From positions 1 through 64,000 of the forward strand of contig JAVBLT010000021.1 in the NCBI GenBank assembly GCA_031553315.1: a DNA stretch of 64,000 nt, read 5' to 3'. The notes below the pieces were generated by a model. It was not told the origin of the DNA. It was given only the letters and a program-made list of their open reading frames with translations, and searched no databases. This DNA is from JAVBLT01 sp031553315. Lineage in GTDB: Bacteria > Verrucomicrobiota > Kiritimatiellia > RFP12 > DVOR01. Every line of letters begins with the position of its first letter. Position 1 is the stretch's first letter. Positions 32,986 through 41,765 of the stretch are shown here, piece by piece. A program made the position numbers and the translations under genes.

Positions 32986-35448
32986 TCAGTAGTCGAGATT
33001 CTTCACATTTAACGCGTTGTCTTCAATGAATTTACGCCGGGGCTCCACGTCGTCGCCCATGAGGAGGGTGAAAATGGCGTCGGCGCGGACGGCGTCTTCG
33101 ATTTTCACGCGGAGCATGCGGCGGGTGGCGGGATCCATGGTGGTCTGGCCGAGCTGTTTGGCGTTCATTTCGCCCAGGCCCTTGTAGCGCTGGATGGTGA
33201 CGCCTTTGCGGCTGCGCTGGCGAACGGTTTCGATGAGGGCTTTGAGGGAGGTCAGGGGGGTGGGCTTGTCGCCGTCGAGCAAGTCGGCGATGGGGGCGCC
33301 GGTTCCGAAATAGTCGGCGGGGCGGAGGCCGAGATCGAGCTGGGCAAGCTCGGAGAACTGGCGGCGGAGCTTCTGCACGCGGAAGATTTCCATCCACTGG
33401 AAGGGGTATGCGCGCTTGGGGGCGTATTCGGAGACGAGCATCTGGGAAAGGTCGATTTTCCCGCCGAGCTGGGCTTCGGCTTTTTCGCGGATGGCGGCAA
33501 GCTCTTCGTCGTTGTGGAGGAAGTGGAATTGGGCGGCGTCGCCGCTGCCGACGACGGCCATGTAGCGGGGGAAGTCGAGCGTGTCGGGGTTGAAGGCGTT
33601 GAAGAAGCGCTGGACATCAACGCCGCGGCGGCTGATGGCTTCGAGGGTTTCTTCAATGGCCATGAGGATTTCGAGGGTCTTGCGGAAGGCCTGGTCGTAA
33701 ACGTCGGAGCCGTCGGGGAGGCGGAGGCGGAGCTCGTCGCACCCGAGCAGGAGGCGGCGGGCGAGCTCGGCGTCGGAATCGACGTATTCCTCTTTTTTGC
33801 CGCGTGAGATTTTGTAGAGCGGCGGCTGGGCGAGGTAGATGAAGCCGTGCTCGATGAGCTTGGGCATCTGCCGGAAGAAGAAGGTGAGCAGGAGGGTGCG
33901 GATGTGGGCGCCGTCGACGTCGGCATCGGTCATGATGACGATTTTGTGGTAGCGCACTTTTTCAATGTCGAATTCGTCGCTGCCGATACCGCCGCCGATG
34001 GCGGTGAGCAGGGAGCGGATTTCGGCGTTGTCGAGCATTTTGTCGATGCGGGCTTTCTCCACGTTGAGCACTTTGCCGCGCAGGGGGAGGATGGCCTGGC
34101 TTTTGCGGTCGCGGCCGGCTTTGGCGGTGCCGCCGGCGGAATCGCCTTCCACGAGGAAAAGCTCGCACTCCTTGGGGTCGCGGGAGGAACAGTCGGCGAG
34201 CTTTCCGGGGAGGCCGCCGCCTTCGAGGGCGCCCTTGCGGCGGGTCATCTCGCGTGCTTTGCGGGCGGCTTCGCGGGCGGTGGAGGCCAATACGGCTTTC
34301 TCGACGATGCGGCGGGCGACGGCCGGGTTTTCGGCGAAGAAGGTGGTGAGCTGGTCGTTGACGATGCTGGCGACGAGGCCTTCGACTTCGCCATTGCCGA
34401 GCTTGGTTTTGGTCTGGCCTTCGAACTGGGGTTGCGGCACCTTCACGTTGACCACGGCGGTGAGGCCTTCGCGGATGTCTTCACCGGTCAGCGCGCTGTC
34501 GGCGTTTTTGCCGAGCTTGTTGTCGGTGATGTATTTGTTGACGGCTCGGGTGAGGGCCGCGCGGAAACCGGAGAGGTGGGTGCCGCCTTCGATGGTGTTG
34601 ATGTTGTTGCAGTAGGAGTATTCGATCACGCTGTACACATCGGTGTACTGCATGGCGACCTCCACGTCGATCAGGTCTTTCCTGCCGGCGATGCAAATCA
34701 CTTCGTGCATCGGGGTTTTGCTCTGATTGAGAAACTCCACATACTGGCGGATGCCGCCTTCGAAAAGGAATTTTTCCTGGCGGGGAGGTTCGCTTTCGTT
34801 GTCGGTGAGCGTGATGGCGACCCCGCGGTTCAGGAAGGCGAGCTCGCGGAGGCGATTGGCGAGGATCTCCCATTTGAAGCCGCTGTGGGTGAAAATTTCC
34901 GCGTCTGGGTAAAAGGTGACGCTGGTGCCGGTGCAGGCGGTCTCGCCCACAATCTGAAGCTTGCTTGCCGGCACGCCGCGCTCGAAACGCTGCCGGTGGA
35001 TCTTGTTGTCGCGCCGCACTTCGACCTCGAGCCATTCGCTGAGCGCGTTCACGCATGACACGCCCACGCCGTGAAGACCGCCGGAGACTTTGTAGTTGGA
35101 ACCGTCGAACTTGCCGCCGGCGTGGAGCGTGGTCAGCACAATTTCGAGCGCGGGGCGGTTTTCGGTGGGGTGCATGTCGACGGGGATGCCGCGGCCGTCG
35201 TCATGAACCGTGAGGGAGCCGTCGGGGTTGATCACCACTTCCACATGGGAACAATACCCGGCGAGGGCTTCGTCGATGGAGTTGTCGACCACTTCATAGA
35301 CCAGGTGGTGATAGCCGCGCTCGCCGGTATCGCCGATATACATGGCGGGGCGCTTGCGGACGGCTTCCATGCCTTCGAGAATCGTGATATTGGCGGCGGT
35401 GTAACCGCCTGTTTTGGGGGTGGCTGCGCCGGTCGAAGTGTCTGACAT
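32986..35448 (-). CDS. gyrB: DNA gyrase subunit B, 820 aa
   Basis: ATPase and Toprim subunit of DNA gyrase. GHKL ATPase motifs EVVDNSIDEA, DDGRGIPVD and GLHGVGVSCVNALS lie in the first 140 residues. The transducer domain follows, then Toprim with ELFLVEGDSAGG near residue 430, KVLNVEKAR and TDADVDGAHIRTLLLTFFFR, and the GyrB-type tail ending VKNLDY. The length and GyrB tail fit GyrB, although ParE is related. It has its own promoter directly upstream and is monocistronic; gyrA is not in the window. Confidence 0.96.
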   Translation of the reverse strand: MSDTSTGAATPKTGGYTAANITILEGMEAVRKRPAMYIGDTGERGYHHLVYEVVDNSIDEALAGYCSHVEVVINPDGSLTVHDDGRGIPVDMHPTENRPALEIVLTTLHAGGKFDGSNYKVSGGLHGVGVSCVNALSEWLEVEVRRDNKIHRQRFERGVPASKLQIVGETACTGTSVTFYPDAEIFTHSGFKWEILANRLRELAFLNRGVAITLTDNESEPPRQEKFLFEGGIRQYVEFLNQSKTPMHEVICIAGRKDLIDVEVAMQYTDVYSVIEYSYCNNINTIEGGTHLSGFRAALTRAVNKYITDNKLGKNADSALTGEDIREGLTAVVNVKVPQPQFEGQTKTKLGNGEVEGLVASIVNDQLTTFFAENPAVARRIVEKAVLASTAREAARKAREMTRRKGALEGGGLPGKLADCSSRDPKECELFLVEGDSAGGTAKAGRDRKSQAILPLRGKVLNVEKARIDKMLDNAEIRSLLTAIGGGIGSDEFDIEKVRYHKIVIMTDADVDGAHIRTLLLTFFFRQMPKLIEHGFIYLAQPPLYKISRGKKEEYVDSDAELARRLLLGCDELRLRLPDGSDVYDQAFRKTLEILMAIEETLEAISRRGVDVQRFFNAFNPDTLDFPRYMAVVGSGDAAQFHFLHNDEELAAIREKAEAQLGGKIDLSQMLVSEYAPKRAYPFQWMEIFRVQKLRRQFSELAQLDLGLRPADYFGTGAPIADLLDGDKPTPLTSLKALIETVRQRSRKGVTIQRYKGLGEMNAKQLGQTTMDPATRRMLRVKIEDAVRADAIFTLLMGDDVEPRRKFIEDNALNVKNLDY

Positions 35449-35477
35449 ACTGAAAACCCTTTAAAAATACTTCGGCT

Positions 35478-35506
35478 ACTATACCACACGTTTCATGGCA
35501 AATCAA
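35478..35506 (-). promoter_or_regulatory. sigma-70-type promoter of gyrB
   Basis: On the minus strand TTGATT (35506-35501), a 17-base spacer and TATAGT (35483-35478) lie about 30 bases upstream of the gyrB start. Gyrase promoters in other bacteria respond to supercoiling; nothing here shows that directly. Confidence 0.75.
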
Positions 35507-35552
35507 GAAAGGGGTGGCAAAAAATCATTTTCCGGCATTCGGAAACTTGCTC

Positions 35553-35715
35553 TAAAGCAGGTTTCGAATGAGATTTCCGGATTTTGCGAAGGTGATTTTG
35601 GGTTTTGACAAACGCTTGAGGCGAGCCGTTGCAACGCTGCGGCGATCTGAAAGGGTGATGTTCAAAAACAAAAAGCACCGGAAAAAAACGGAAAGTTCAA
35701 TCGAAATATGCTCTA
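35553..35715. repeat. TA-flanked hairpin repeat (MITE-like), copy 1, 163 bp
   Basis: The element runs TA-AAGCA...TGCTC-TA. Its halves are imperfect inverted repeats of one another around a CCGTTGC-AAC-GCTGCGG centre. It differs from copy 2 at about nine positions. It encodes no supportable protein. The first terminal base after TA is mutated (AAGCA, not GAGCA). The preceding GGAAACTTGCTCTA resembles the right end of yet another, degraded copy. The TA boundaries and terminal repeats suggest mobilisation by an IS630/Tc1-like transposase. Confidence 0.8.
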
Positions 35716-35876
35716 GAGCAGGTTTCGAATGAGATTTCCGGATTTTGCGAAGGTGAATTTTGGTTTTGACAAACGCTTGAGGCGAGCCGTAGCAACGCTA
35801 CGGCGATCTGAAAGGGTGATGTTCAAAAACAAAAAGCACGGAGAAAAAACGGAAAGATCAATCGAAATATGCTCTA
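35714..35876. repeat. TA-flanked hairpin repeat (MITE-like), copy 2, 163 bp
   Basis: TA-GAGCA...TGCTC-TA. Left arm and the reverse complement of the right arm are both 80 bases, meeting at CCGTAGC-AAC-GCTACGG. Terminal matches are TAGAGCA, TTTCGA, TGA and TTTCCG in register. It shares its left TA with copy 1 (junction TGCTCTAGAGCA). Its right-end CTA supplies the minus-strand TAG stop codon of miaB. With copy 1 it fills most of the gyrB-miaB gap, where no gene is seen. Confidence 0.85.
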
Positions 35877-37220
35877 AATCAATTCGCCGTAGAGGGTCTG
35901 GGGGGCGGCGCGGAGGATGCGCACGGTGCGCAGGGTGCCGGGCTGGAGGCCGGGGAGGGGCTCGAAGACGACGATTTTATTGCCTTGGGTGCGGCCGCAC
36001 CAGCGGGCTTTGTTGCGGAGGCTGGGGCCTTCGATGAGGACGTCGAGCTCGGTACCTTGGAGGGCGGCGTTGATGCGGGCGCCGCGCAGATCCTGGTCGG
36101 CGAGGAGGATCTGGTTGCGGGTCATCTTTTCGGCGGGGGTCACGTCGTCGGTCCAGTCTGCGGAGGGGGTGCCGGGGCGGGGGGAGTATTTGAAGATGAA
36201 GGCGTTGTCGAAGGCGGCGGCTTCCATGAGGGTGCGGGTGGCTTCGAAATCGGCGGGGGTTTCGCCGGGAAAGCCGACGATGACGTCGGTCGTGAGGGCG
36301 AAGGCGGGCATGGCGGCGCGGAGGCGGCGGACGGCATCGAGGTAGTCGGCGCGGGTGTAGCCCCGGCGCATGGCGGCGAGGATGGGGTCGGAGCCGGATT
36401 GCACGGGCAGGTGAAGGTGTTTGCAGATCCGGGGGGTGGCGGCCATGACGCGGATGAGTTCGTCGGAGCAGCCGGTGGGGTGGCCGCTGGTGAAGCGGAT
36501 GCGGAGGATTCCGGGGATGGCGGCGACGGCTTCGAGGAGGCGGGGGAAGGGAAGGGTGTAGCCGCCGGGGGAGGGGGTGTCGGTCTCGAACCAGACGGGG
36601 TTGCGGAGGCCGTAGTTCATGATGGATTGGCCGAGGAGGGTGATTTCGCGGGCGCCGTGTTTGGCGAGGGTGGCGATCTCGGCGAGGATTTCGCGGGCGG
36701 GGCGGCTGTATTCGGGCCCGCGGACATGGGGGACGATGCAGTAGGCGCAGTGGCGGTTGCAGCCGAGGAGGATGGTGACGAAGGCGCTGAAGCCGCTGTC
36801 TTGGGTGTGCTCGCTGACGATGTCGGGCGTTTCGGCGGGATCGGAGACTTCGAGGAGGTTCCTGCCGCCTTGGCGGGCGAGGTCGACGAGGCGGGGGATG
36901 GCGCCGGCGCGGCGGGTGCCGATGGAGAAGTCGAGGGCGGGGATGTGTTTGAAGATGTCTTGGCCGAGGCGCTGGGCCATGCAGCCCATGAGGCCGACGA
37001 TGCGGGTCGGGCGGAGCTTTTTGCCGGCGCAGAGGAGGCCGAGCTTGCCGAGGGCTTTGTCTTCGGCTTTGCCGCGGACGCTGCAGGAGTTGACGATGAC
37101 GATGTCGGCGGTGTCTTCGTCGGGGGCGGGGGTGTGGCCGGCGGCGGTGAGGAGGGCGGCGGCGGCTTCGGAATCGCGGACGTTCATCTGGCAGCCGTAG
37201 GTGTGGATAAGGAAGGTCAT
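35874..37220 (-). CDS. miaB: tRNA-2-methylthio-N6-dimethylallyladenosine synthase MiaB, 448 aa
   Basis: Methylthiolates i6A37 of tRNAs, using two [4Fe-4S] clusters. The N-terminal MTTase domain holds C10 (YGCQMN), C46 (NSCSVRGKAEDKA) and C80 (GLMGCMAQR). The radical SAM triad is C154, C158 and C161 (CNRHCAYC). IRFTSGHP and the C-terminal TRAM region (RCGRTQGNKIVVF-like) complete the family pattern; GRT is the usual TRAM block. The start MTFLIHTYGC lies four bases after the AsmA-like stop; an extension to 37301 overlaps that gene. The stop codon is formed by the end of a hairpin repeat. Confidence 0.93.
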   Translation of the reverse strand: MTFLIHTYGCQMNVRDSEAAAALLTAAGHTPAPDEDTADIVIVNSCSVRGKAEDKALGKLGLLCAGKKLRPTRIVGLMGCMAQRLGQDIFKHIPALDFSIGTRRAGAIPRLVDLARQGGRNLLEVSDPAETPDIVSEHTQDSGFSAFVTILLGCNRHCAYCIVPHVRGPEYSRPAREILAEIATLAKHGAREITLLGQSIMNYGLRNPVWFETDTPSPGGYTLPFPRLLEAVAAIPGILRIRFTSGHPTGCSDELIRVMAATPRICKHLHLPVQSGSDPILAAMRRGYTRADYLDAVRRLRAAMPAFALTTDVIVGFPGETPADFEATRTLMEAAAFDNAFIFKYSPRPGTPSADWTDDVTPAEKMTRNQILLADQDLRGARINAALQGTELDVLIEGPSLRNKARWCGRTQGNKIVVFEPLPGLQPGTLRTVRILRAAPQTLYGELI

Positions 37221-37224
37221 AGGG

Positions 37225-39153
37225 TTAAAAGATGTCGGTGATTTTTCGGATGGTGCCTTTGCGGCTCCAGCGGGGTTCGCCGATGGGGCCGCGCATTTCA
37301 AATTCCATGAGGAAGCGGGCCACGGGCACGGTGACCCAGCGGGTGATGTTGCCGAGGATGGATTCTTTGGTGAAGATGGCGACGATGATGGCGAAGTTGA
37401 GGTCGTCTTCCGGGAGGGAGTAGGTGCCGTGGCCTTCGATGCTGAGGATGTCGCCGGTGATTTCGAGGCGCTCGGTTTTGTAGATGCCGTTTGAGATGGT
37501 GAAGGCGGATTTGGCGGAGGATTGGTCGGTGAGGGAGGCGAAGCCGGGGATGTTGTTGGCGAGGAGGTCGGTCAGGCCGGCGAAGAGGTGGAAGCGGTTG
37601 AGGTGGCCGCCGGTGAGGGTGCCGGAGCCGGCGCCGTTGAGTGAGGCGAGGGTGTTGGCGGGGGTGTCGCGGAAGGTGCCGCCGAGGGTGAAGGCGGCGT
37701 TGACTTTGCTGCCTGATTCGGAGAGGAGGTTTTTTTCGCTGATGAAGGGGAGCATGAGGTCGGCAAGCTCGGCGTGACCGAGGGTGGCTTGGGATTGGAA
37801 GTCGGTCTCGGTTCGGCGGGCGGGGTCGGCGGGGAAGGTGAGGGCGAAGGTGCCGTTGAGGGTGCCGCCGGCGCGGAGCGCGGCCTGGGCGGAATCGAGC
37901 ACGAGGGTGCCGCCGGCCATGGTGAGGGTGGCGGCGGCGGTTTCGAAGGGGAGCTTGAGGACGTGGCCGCCGCCGACGACGCTGACGGTGCCGTTGAGGC
38001 GAACGAGGGCGGGGTCGCCGTTGAGGGGGACGAAGCCGTTCATGACCACTTCGGGGCCTTTGTTGAAGGCCATTTCGGGGATTTGCCTGGTGAAGGGCTG
38101 GTCGATCAGGGCGTAGAGGTCGGGGAGGGGGAAGGCGGAGCGGGCGTCGAACTGGAGGGTGTCGGAGGCGAAGTCGAACACGAGGGTGCCGGCGAGGCGG
38201 GAGGAATCGGCATGGGTGGCTTCGAGCGGGCCGATGGTGAGGAGGCAATCGCGGGCGCCTTCCACGGTGAGCGCGCCTTGGAGCGCGGCGAGGGGGACGG
38301 CGCGGTAGGTGCAGGCGGCGGTTTCGACGCTGACGCGCACGTTGCAGAGGTTGGCGGCCGCCTGAAGCCCCGCTTCGAAGGTGCAGGCGGCGCTGACGGG
38401 GTCTTTGAGCTCGAAGGCGGCGATGTATGCCTTCACGTCTTCCAGGCGCAGCACGGTGAAGAGGCCGTTGATGCGGGGGGGGTCGAGCCGGGCGGTGACG
38501 GTGCCGCCGACGGAGGAGTCGACGAGGTTCAGCCAGGCGTCGCCCCGGATAAACTGCTGGGGGGCGCGCCCGGAGGCTTCGGCGAGGATGGCTTCGGCGC
38601 CGCTGAGGCGGAGGCGGCCGAGGTCGTCGGAGTGGAGGCGGCCTTCAAGGCGGTCGAGGTGAATGTCGACGATGTCGGAGCCGGTGAGCTTCAGGCGCAC
38701 GTCGAGCCCGGCGGGAAAGCGGATGGGCCGGGGGGGGGCGGAAGCTTCGCCGCCTTCGCCTTGGGGAAAGCGGGCGGTGATGTAGAGGCCTTCGGCGGAG
38801 ATGGAGCGCACGCACCCCACGAGGGGGCCGTTTGAAAACCAGTCGATCCCCGCGCGGAGGGTTTCGCAGGAAAACTGGGGTTGGTCTTCGCCGCCCGGCA
38901 GCCACACGCGGAGCCCTTCGGCTCGCACGCCTGCGAGAAGCGAAAAGCAGGCGCGGTCCACTTCCACGCGTGCCTGCCCGTTGGGCACGGCGGCTTGGAT
39001 CCAGTGGTTGAGCCAGGCTTGGGGCACGCCGCCGCGCTCCAGAAGGTAAAGCGCGCCGGTGAGGGCGATCACAAGAAGGCCGACCGCGCCGAGTACGCCG
39101 CGGATAAGCCATTTCACGGCTGTGAAGCGCCGCCTGATCCGAACCGGGCCCAT
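37225..39153 (-). CDS. AsmA-like envelope protein, 642 aa
   Basis: One N-terminal membrane helix (about residues 14-36, WLIRGVLGAVGLLVIALTGALYLL), then a long periplasmic, beta-rich region. The C-terminal part (LNGAGSGTLTGGHL..., FTISNGIYKTERLEITGDILSIEGHGTYSLPEDDLNFAI) is the AsmA/TamB/YhdP-like pattern. Such proteins act as bridges for phospholipid transport or outer-membrane assembly in Gram-negatives (family knowledge). The start is the ATG overlapping the upstream stop (TGATG) with AAAAAGGA before it; the longer in-frame frame is rejected. Confidence 0.75.
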   Translation of the reverse strand: MGPVRIRRRFTAVKWLIRGVLGAVGLLVIALTGALYLLERGGVPQAWLNHWIQAAVPNGQARVEVDRACFSLLAGVRAEGLRVWLPGGEDQPQFSCETLRAGIDWFSNGPLVGCVRSISAEGLYITARFPQGEGGEASAPPRPIRFPAGLDVRLKLTGSDIVDIHLDRLEGRLHSDDLGRLRLSGAEAILAEASGRAPQQFIRGDAWLNLVDSSVGGTVTARLDPPRINGLFTVLRLEDVKAYIAAFELKDPVSAACTFEAGLQAAANLCNVRVSVETAACTYRAVPLAALQGALTVEGARDCLLTIGPLEATHADSSRLAGTLVFDFASDTLQFDARSAFPLPDLYALIDQPFTRQIPEMAFNKGPEVVMNGFVPLNGDPALVRLNGTVSVVGGGHVLKLPFETAAATLTMAGGTLVLDSAQAALRAGGTLNGTFALTFPADPARRTETDFQSQATLGHAELADLMLPFISEKNLLSESGSKVNAAFTLGGTFRDTPANTLASLNGAGSGTLTGGHLNRFHLFAGLTDLLANNIPGFASLTDQSSAKSAFTISNGIYKTERLEITGDILSIEGHGTYSLPEDDLNFAIIVAIFTKESILGNITRWVTVPVARFLMEFEMRGPIGEPRWSRKGTIRKITDIF

Positions 39154-39806
39154 CAAAGATCCTTTTTGTGTTCGGGCGGGAATTGCGGCTTGCCGCTTCC
39201 GGCGCGCAGGGCGAAGACGGTGGTCTCGCCGGGTTTGAGGACGGCGGGCGCCGCTTTCCAGGCGGACCAAAGGGGGGAACCGTCGGCCTTTTTTGTTTCG
39301 CGGATGGCCACTTCGGGGTCTTCCACGTAGAGGTACCAGCTTTCGGGGTCTTTGCCGCAGATCACGGGGCGCCGGCCGATCATGCGCACTTCGGCGTTGG
39401 GCAGGGAGGCGTCTTTCAGGTAATCGATGCGGGCGATGGGGATCGCTTCGGCGCCGGCGGCTTTCACTTCAACGGTGAGGCGGAGGTGTTCGCTGGCGAG
39501 TGATCCGAGCCAGGCGCGCTGGGCCACGGTCATGGTTCCGTTGGGCGAGGGTTTGGGCTGGGTCCAGGCGAGCAGGGTGGTGGCGCGCTCGGCGGGGGTT
39601 TGCCCTTTGGGGTTCCCGGGGATTTCGCGGAGGCGGACGTCGGGCGAGTCGCCGAAGACGGGTTCCTGGGAGACGCGGAAGGGTTCGGCGTTGACCGGCG
39701 AAAGGGTGATTTGGTTGTAGAGCGCGAGGACTTCGTCGGGCACGGCGGCCCGGGGGCCGCTTCCGAGCGCCAGCGCGGCGGCGGCAAAAAGAAGAGTCTG
39801 CTTCAT
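39153..39806 (-). CDS. secreted hypothetical protein, 217 aa
   Basis: Signal peptide 1-21 (MKQTLLFAAAALALGSGPRAA). The mature ~195 residues contain VEVKAAGAEAIPIARIDYLKDASLPNAE and end FALRAGSGKPQFPPEHKKDL; no known family recognised. Upstream gap to nagB is 25 bases, and the stop overlaps the AsmA-like start, so it probably works in the envelope with that protein. Confidence 0.7.
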   Translation of the reverse strand: MKQTLLFAAAALALGSGPRAAVPDEVLALYNQITLSPVNAEPFRVSQEPVFGDSPDVRLREIPGNPKGQTPAERATTLLAWTQPKPSPNGTMTVAQRAWLGSLASEHLRLTVEVKAAGAEAIPIARIDYLKDASLPNAEVRMIGRRPVICGKDPESWYLYVEDPEVAIRETKKADGSPLWSAWKAAPAVLKPGETTVFALRAGSGKPQFPPEHKKDL

Positions 39807-39831
39807 GGCGTGTTCTCTTTTTCGACCGGGA

Positions 39832-40614
39832 TCAGCAGCTGAGGCCGGTCTGTTGCCAGATGTAACGGTAATACTCGCTCATTGTGAGGTTGGCGGCGGC
39901 GGCTTCGTCGACAATCACGAGGGTGTCGTTGTGCATCTGGAGGATGGAGGAGGGGTTCATGGTGGTGACGGGGCCTTCGAGCATGCCGGCGACGGCTTGG
40001 GCTTTGCCGGCGCCAAAGGCGAGGAGCACGCATTTGCGCGCGTCCATGATGGTGCCGATTCCCATGGTGACGGCCTGGGTGGGGACTTGTTTCACATCGC
40101 CGCCGAAGAAGAGGCGGGCGTTGTCTTCAATGGTCTGGCGGGTGAGGACCTGGGTGTGGGTGCGGCAGGCGAGGGAGCAGCCGGGTTCGTTGAAGGCGAT
40201 GTGGCCGTCGGAGCCGATGCCCAGGAGCTGGATGTCGATGCCGCCGGCGCGGGCGATGGCGTCTTCATACGCGTCGCAGAAGGCGGCGATGTCGGGGGCC
40301 ATGCCGTCGGGCACATGGCAGTGGGCGGGGTCGATGTTGATGAAGTCGAAGAGGTTGCTCTTCATGAAGAAGTGGTAGGACTGGTCGTGGCCGGGGGGGA
40401 GGCCGAGGTATTCGTCGAGGTTGAAGGTTTTAACTTTGGAGAAGTCGAGCCCGGTTTGCTGATGGGCGCGGATGAGTTCTTTGTAGAGTTGCACGGGGGT
40501 GCTTCCGGTGGCGAGGCCGAGCACGCATTCGGGGTTGGCTTTTATGTGGCTGATGAAGATCGAAGCGGCGAGGCGGCTGCCTTCATCGGCGTTTTTGACA
40601 ATGGCGACTTGCAT
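39832..40614 (-). CDS. nagB: glucosamine-6-phosphate deaminase, 260 aa
   Basis: Converts glucosamine-6-phosphate to fructose-6-phosphate and ammonia. Active-site residues align with E. coli NagB: D67 (KTFNLDEY), D136 and H138 (GIGSDGHIAFNEPG) and E143. LGLATGSTP near 33-40 is the phosphate-binding loop. It lacks a few C-terminal residues compared with E. coli (266). It sits in an operon with two N-acetylhexosamine-kinase-like genes, so amino-sugar use is the likely theme; nagA is not in the window. Confidence 0.94.
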   Translation of the reverse strand: MQVAIVKNADEGSRLAASIFISHIKANPECVLGLATGSTPVQLYKELIRAHQQTGLDFSKVKTFNLDEYLGLPPGHDQSYHFFMKSNLFDFINIDPAHCHVPDGMAPDIAAFCDAYEDAIARAGGIDIQLLGIGSDGHIAFNEPGCSLACRTHTQVLTRQTIEDNARLFFGGDVKQVPTQAVTMGIGTIMDARKCVLLAFGAGKAQAVAGMLEGPVTTMNPSSILQMHNDTLVIVDEAAAANLTMSEYYRYIWQQTGLSC

Positions 40615-40642
40615 GGCTTTGTCCTTTCGTGTGGTCTGAAAA

Positions 40643-41749
40643 TCAGCGGGCCCGCGCGGTGTGTTTCCTGACGATGGCTTCCATTTCTCCGGCCTTTTCC
40701 TCCATGCGCTCCACGAGCTTGAACTGCACGCGGGCGCGGTCGAGGTTCTGGTGGGGGTAGTGGATCTTGAAGTAGGTGTCGCCCTGTACGTAGTCGGTGA
40801 GGAAGCGCATGCCGATGGTCATTGTGATGAGGCGGCAGGAGAAGGCGAGCTCTTCGATTTCGGCGGGCACGAGGAAATCGGCGCGCTCGGTGTAGCCGCG
40901 CACGGCGGCTTCGAACATGTCCATGTTGAACTGCACTTTTTCGGTGTCGGGCTCGGATTCGTCGGCGGTGTTGGCGGCAATGCGGATCATGTCGCCGAAA
41001 TCGTAGAGGGCGAGGCCGGGCATGATGGTGTCGAGGTCGACGACGACGGTGCACTCTTTGGTGTTTTCATCGAAGAGGGCGTTGTTGAGCTTGGTGTCGT
41101 TGTGGGTGATGCGCTCGGGGATTTCGCCGCGGAGGTAACGGGAGAGGAGGCGGCCGTAGATGTGTTTGCGGTCGCGGACGAAGCCGATTTCGGCCTCCAC
41201 GGATGCGACGCGGTTGGCGACGTCGTCGTAGACGGCTTCTTCAAACATGGCGTAGCGCATGGGGGTGTGGTGGAAGTTGGGGATGGTTTCGTGCAGGCGC
41301 GGGAGGGGGAGGTCGGCGAGCAGATCCTGGAATTTGGCGAAGCCTCGGGCGGCTTCGTAGACGATTTCCGGGTCGTGGGCGTTGTCGTAGGAGCAGACGC
41401 CGCCGATGAAGTGGTACATGCGCCACCAGGTGCCCATCATGGTGTGCAGGCAGCAGTGGCCTTCGCGGGTGGGGATGAGCTCGAGCACTTGCATGTTGCC
41501 GCGGCGTTCGGTCTTGGTCTGGAGGTGGTCGAGCACGCGGCTGATGTTGTCCATGACCCAGTCGGGGCGGCGGAAGACGTTGTGGTTGATGCGCTGGAGG
41601 GTGTAGTCGCGGGTGGAGCCGTCGGCCTCGCGCAGGGTCACGCGGAAGGTGTCGTTGATATGGCCGCTGCCGTAGGGCGCGGCGCTGACATAGGTGCCGG
41701 AGGTTTTAAACCCGGCGATTACTTCTTTTACATCCTGCATCGTCATCAT
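40643..41749 (-). CDS. N-acetylhexosamine 1-kinase-like phosphotransferase (NahK-like), 368 aa
   Basis: APH-fold kinase. The N-lobe APYGSGHINDTF (glycine-rich loop) is followed by LQRIN; the catalytic H216-N217-D218 lies in ERITHNDTKLNN and the metal-binding DLD is at 238-240 (VVVDLDTIMPG), then ALYDFGDMIR. This pattern matches bifidobacterial NahK, which phosphorylates GlcNAc/GalNAc at C1 in the lacto-N-biose/galacto-N-biose route. Substrate is inferred from motif similarity and from the adjacent nagB. GAAGGA before the ATG. It lies 16 bases downstream of a paralogue. Confidence 0.8.
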   Translation of the reverse strand: MMTMQDVKEVIAGFKTSGTYVSAAPYGSGHINDTFRVTLREADGSTRDYTLQRINHNVFRRPDWVMDNISRVLDHLQTKTERRGNMQVLELIPTREGHCCLHTMMGTWWRMYHFIGGVCSYDNAHDPEIVYEAARGFAKFQDLLADLPLPRLHETIPNFHHTPMRYAMFEEAVYDDVANRVASVEAEIGFVRDRKHIYGRLLSRYLRGEIPERITHNDTKLNNALFDENTKECTVVVDLDTIMPGLALYDFGDMIRIAANTADESEPDTEKVQFNMDMFEAAVRGYTERADFLVPAEIEELAFSCRLITMTIGMRFLTDYVQGDTYFKIHYPHQNLDRARVQFKLVERMEEKAGEMEAIVRKHTARAR

Positions 41750-41765
41750 GTTGATTTCCTTCTAT

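Noticed and set aside
35553..35876. CRISPR-like array (two direct repeats)
   Set aside because: Units are 163 bp, adjacent without spacers and are themselves inverted repeats; no cas genes.
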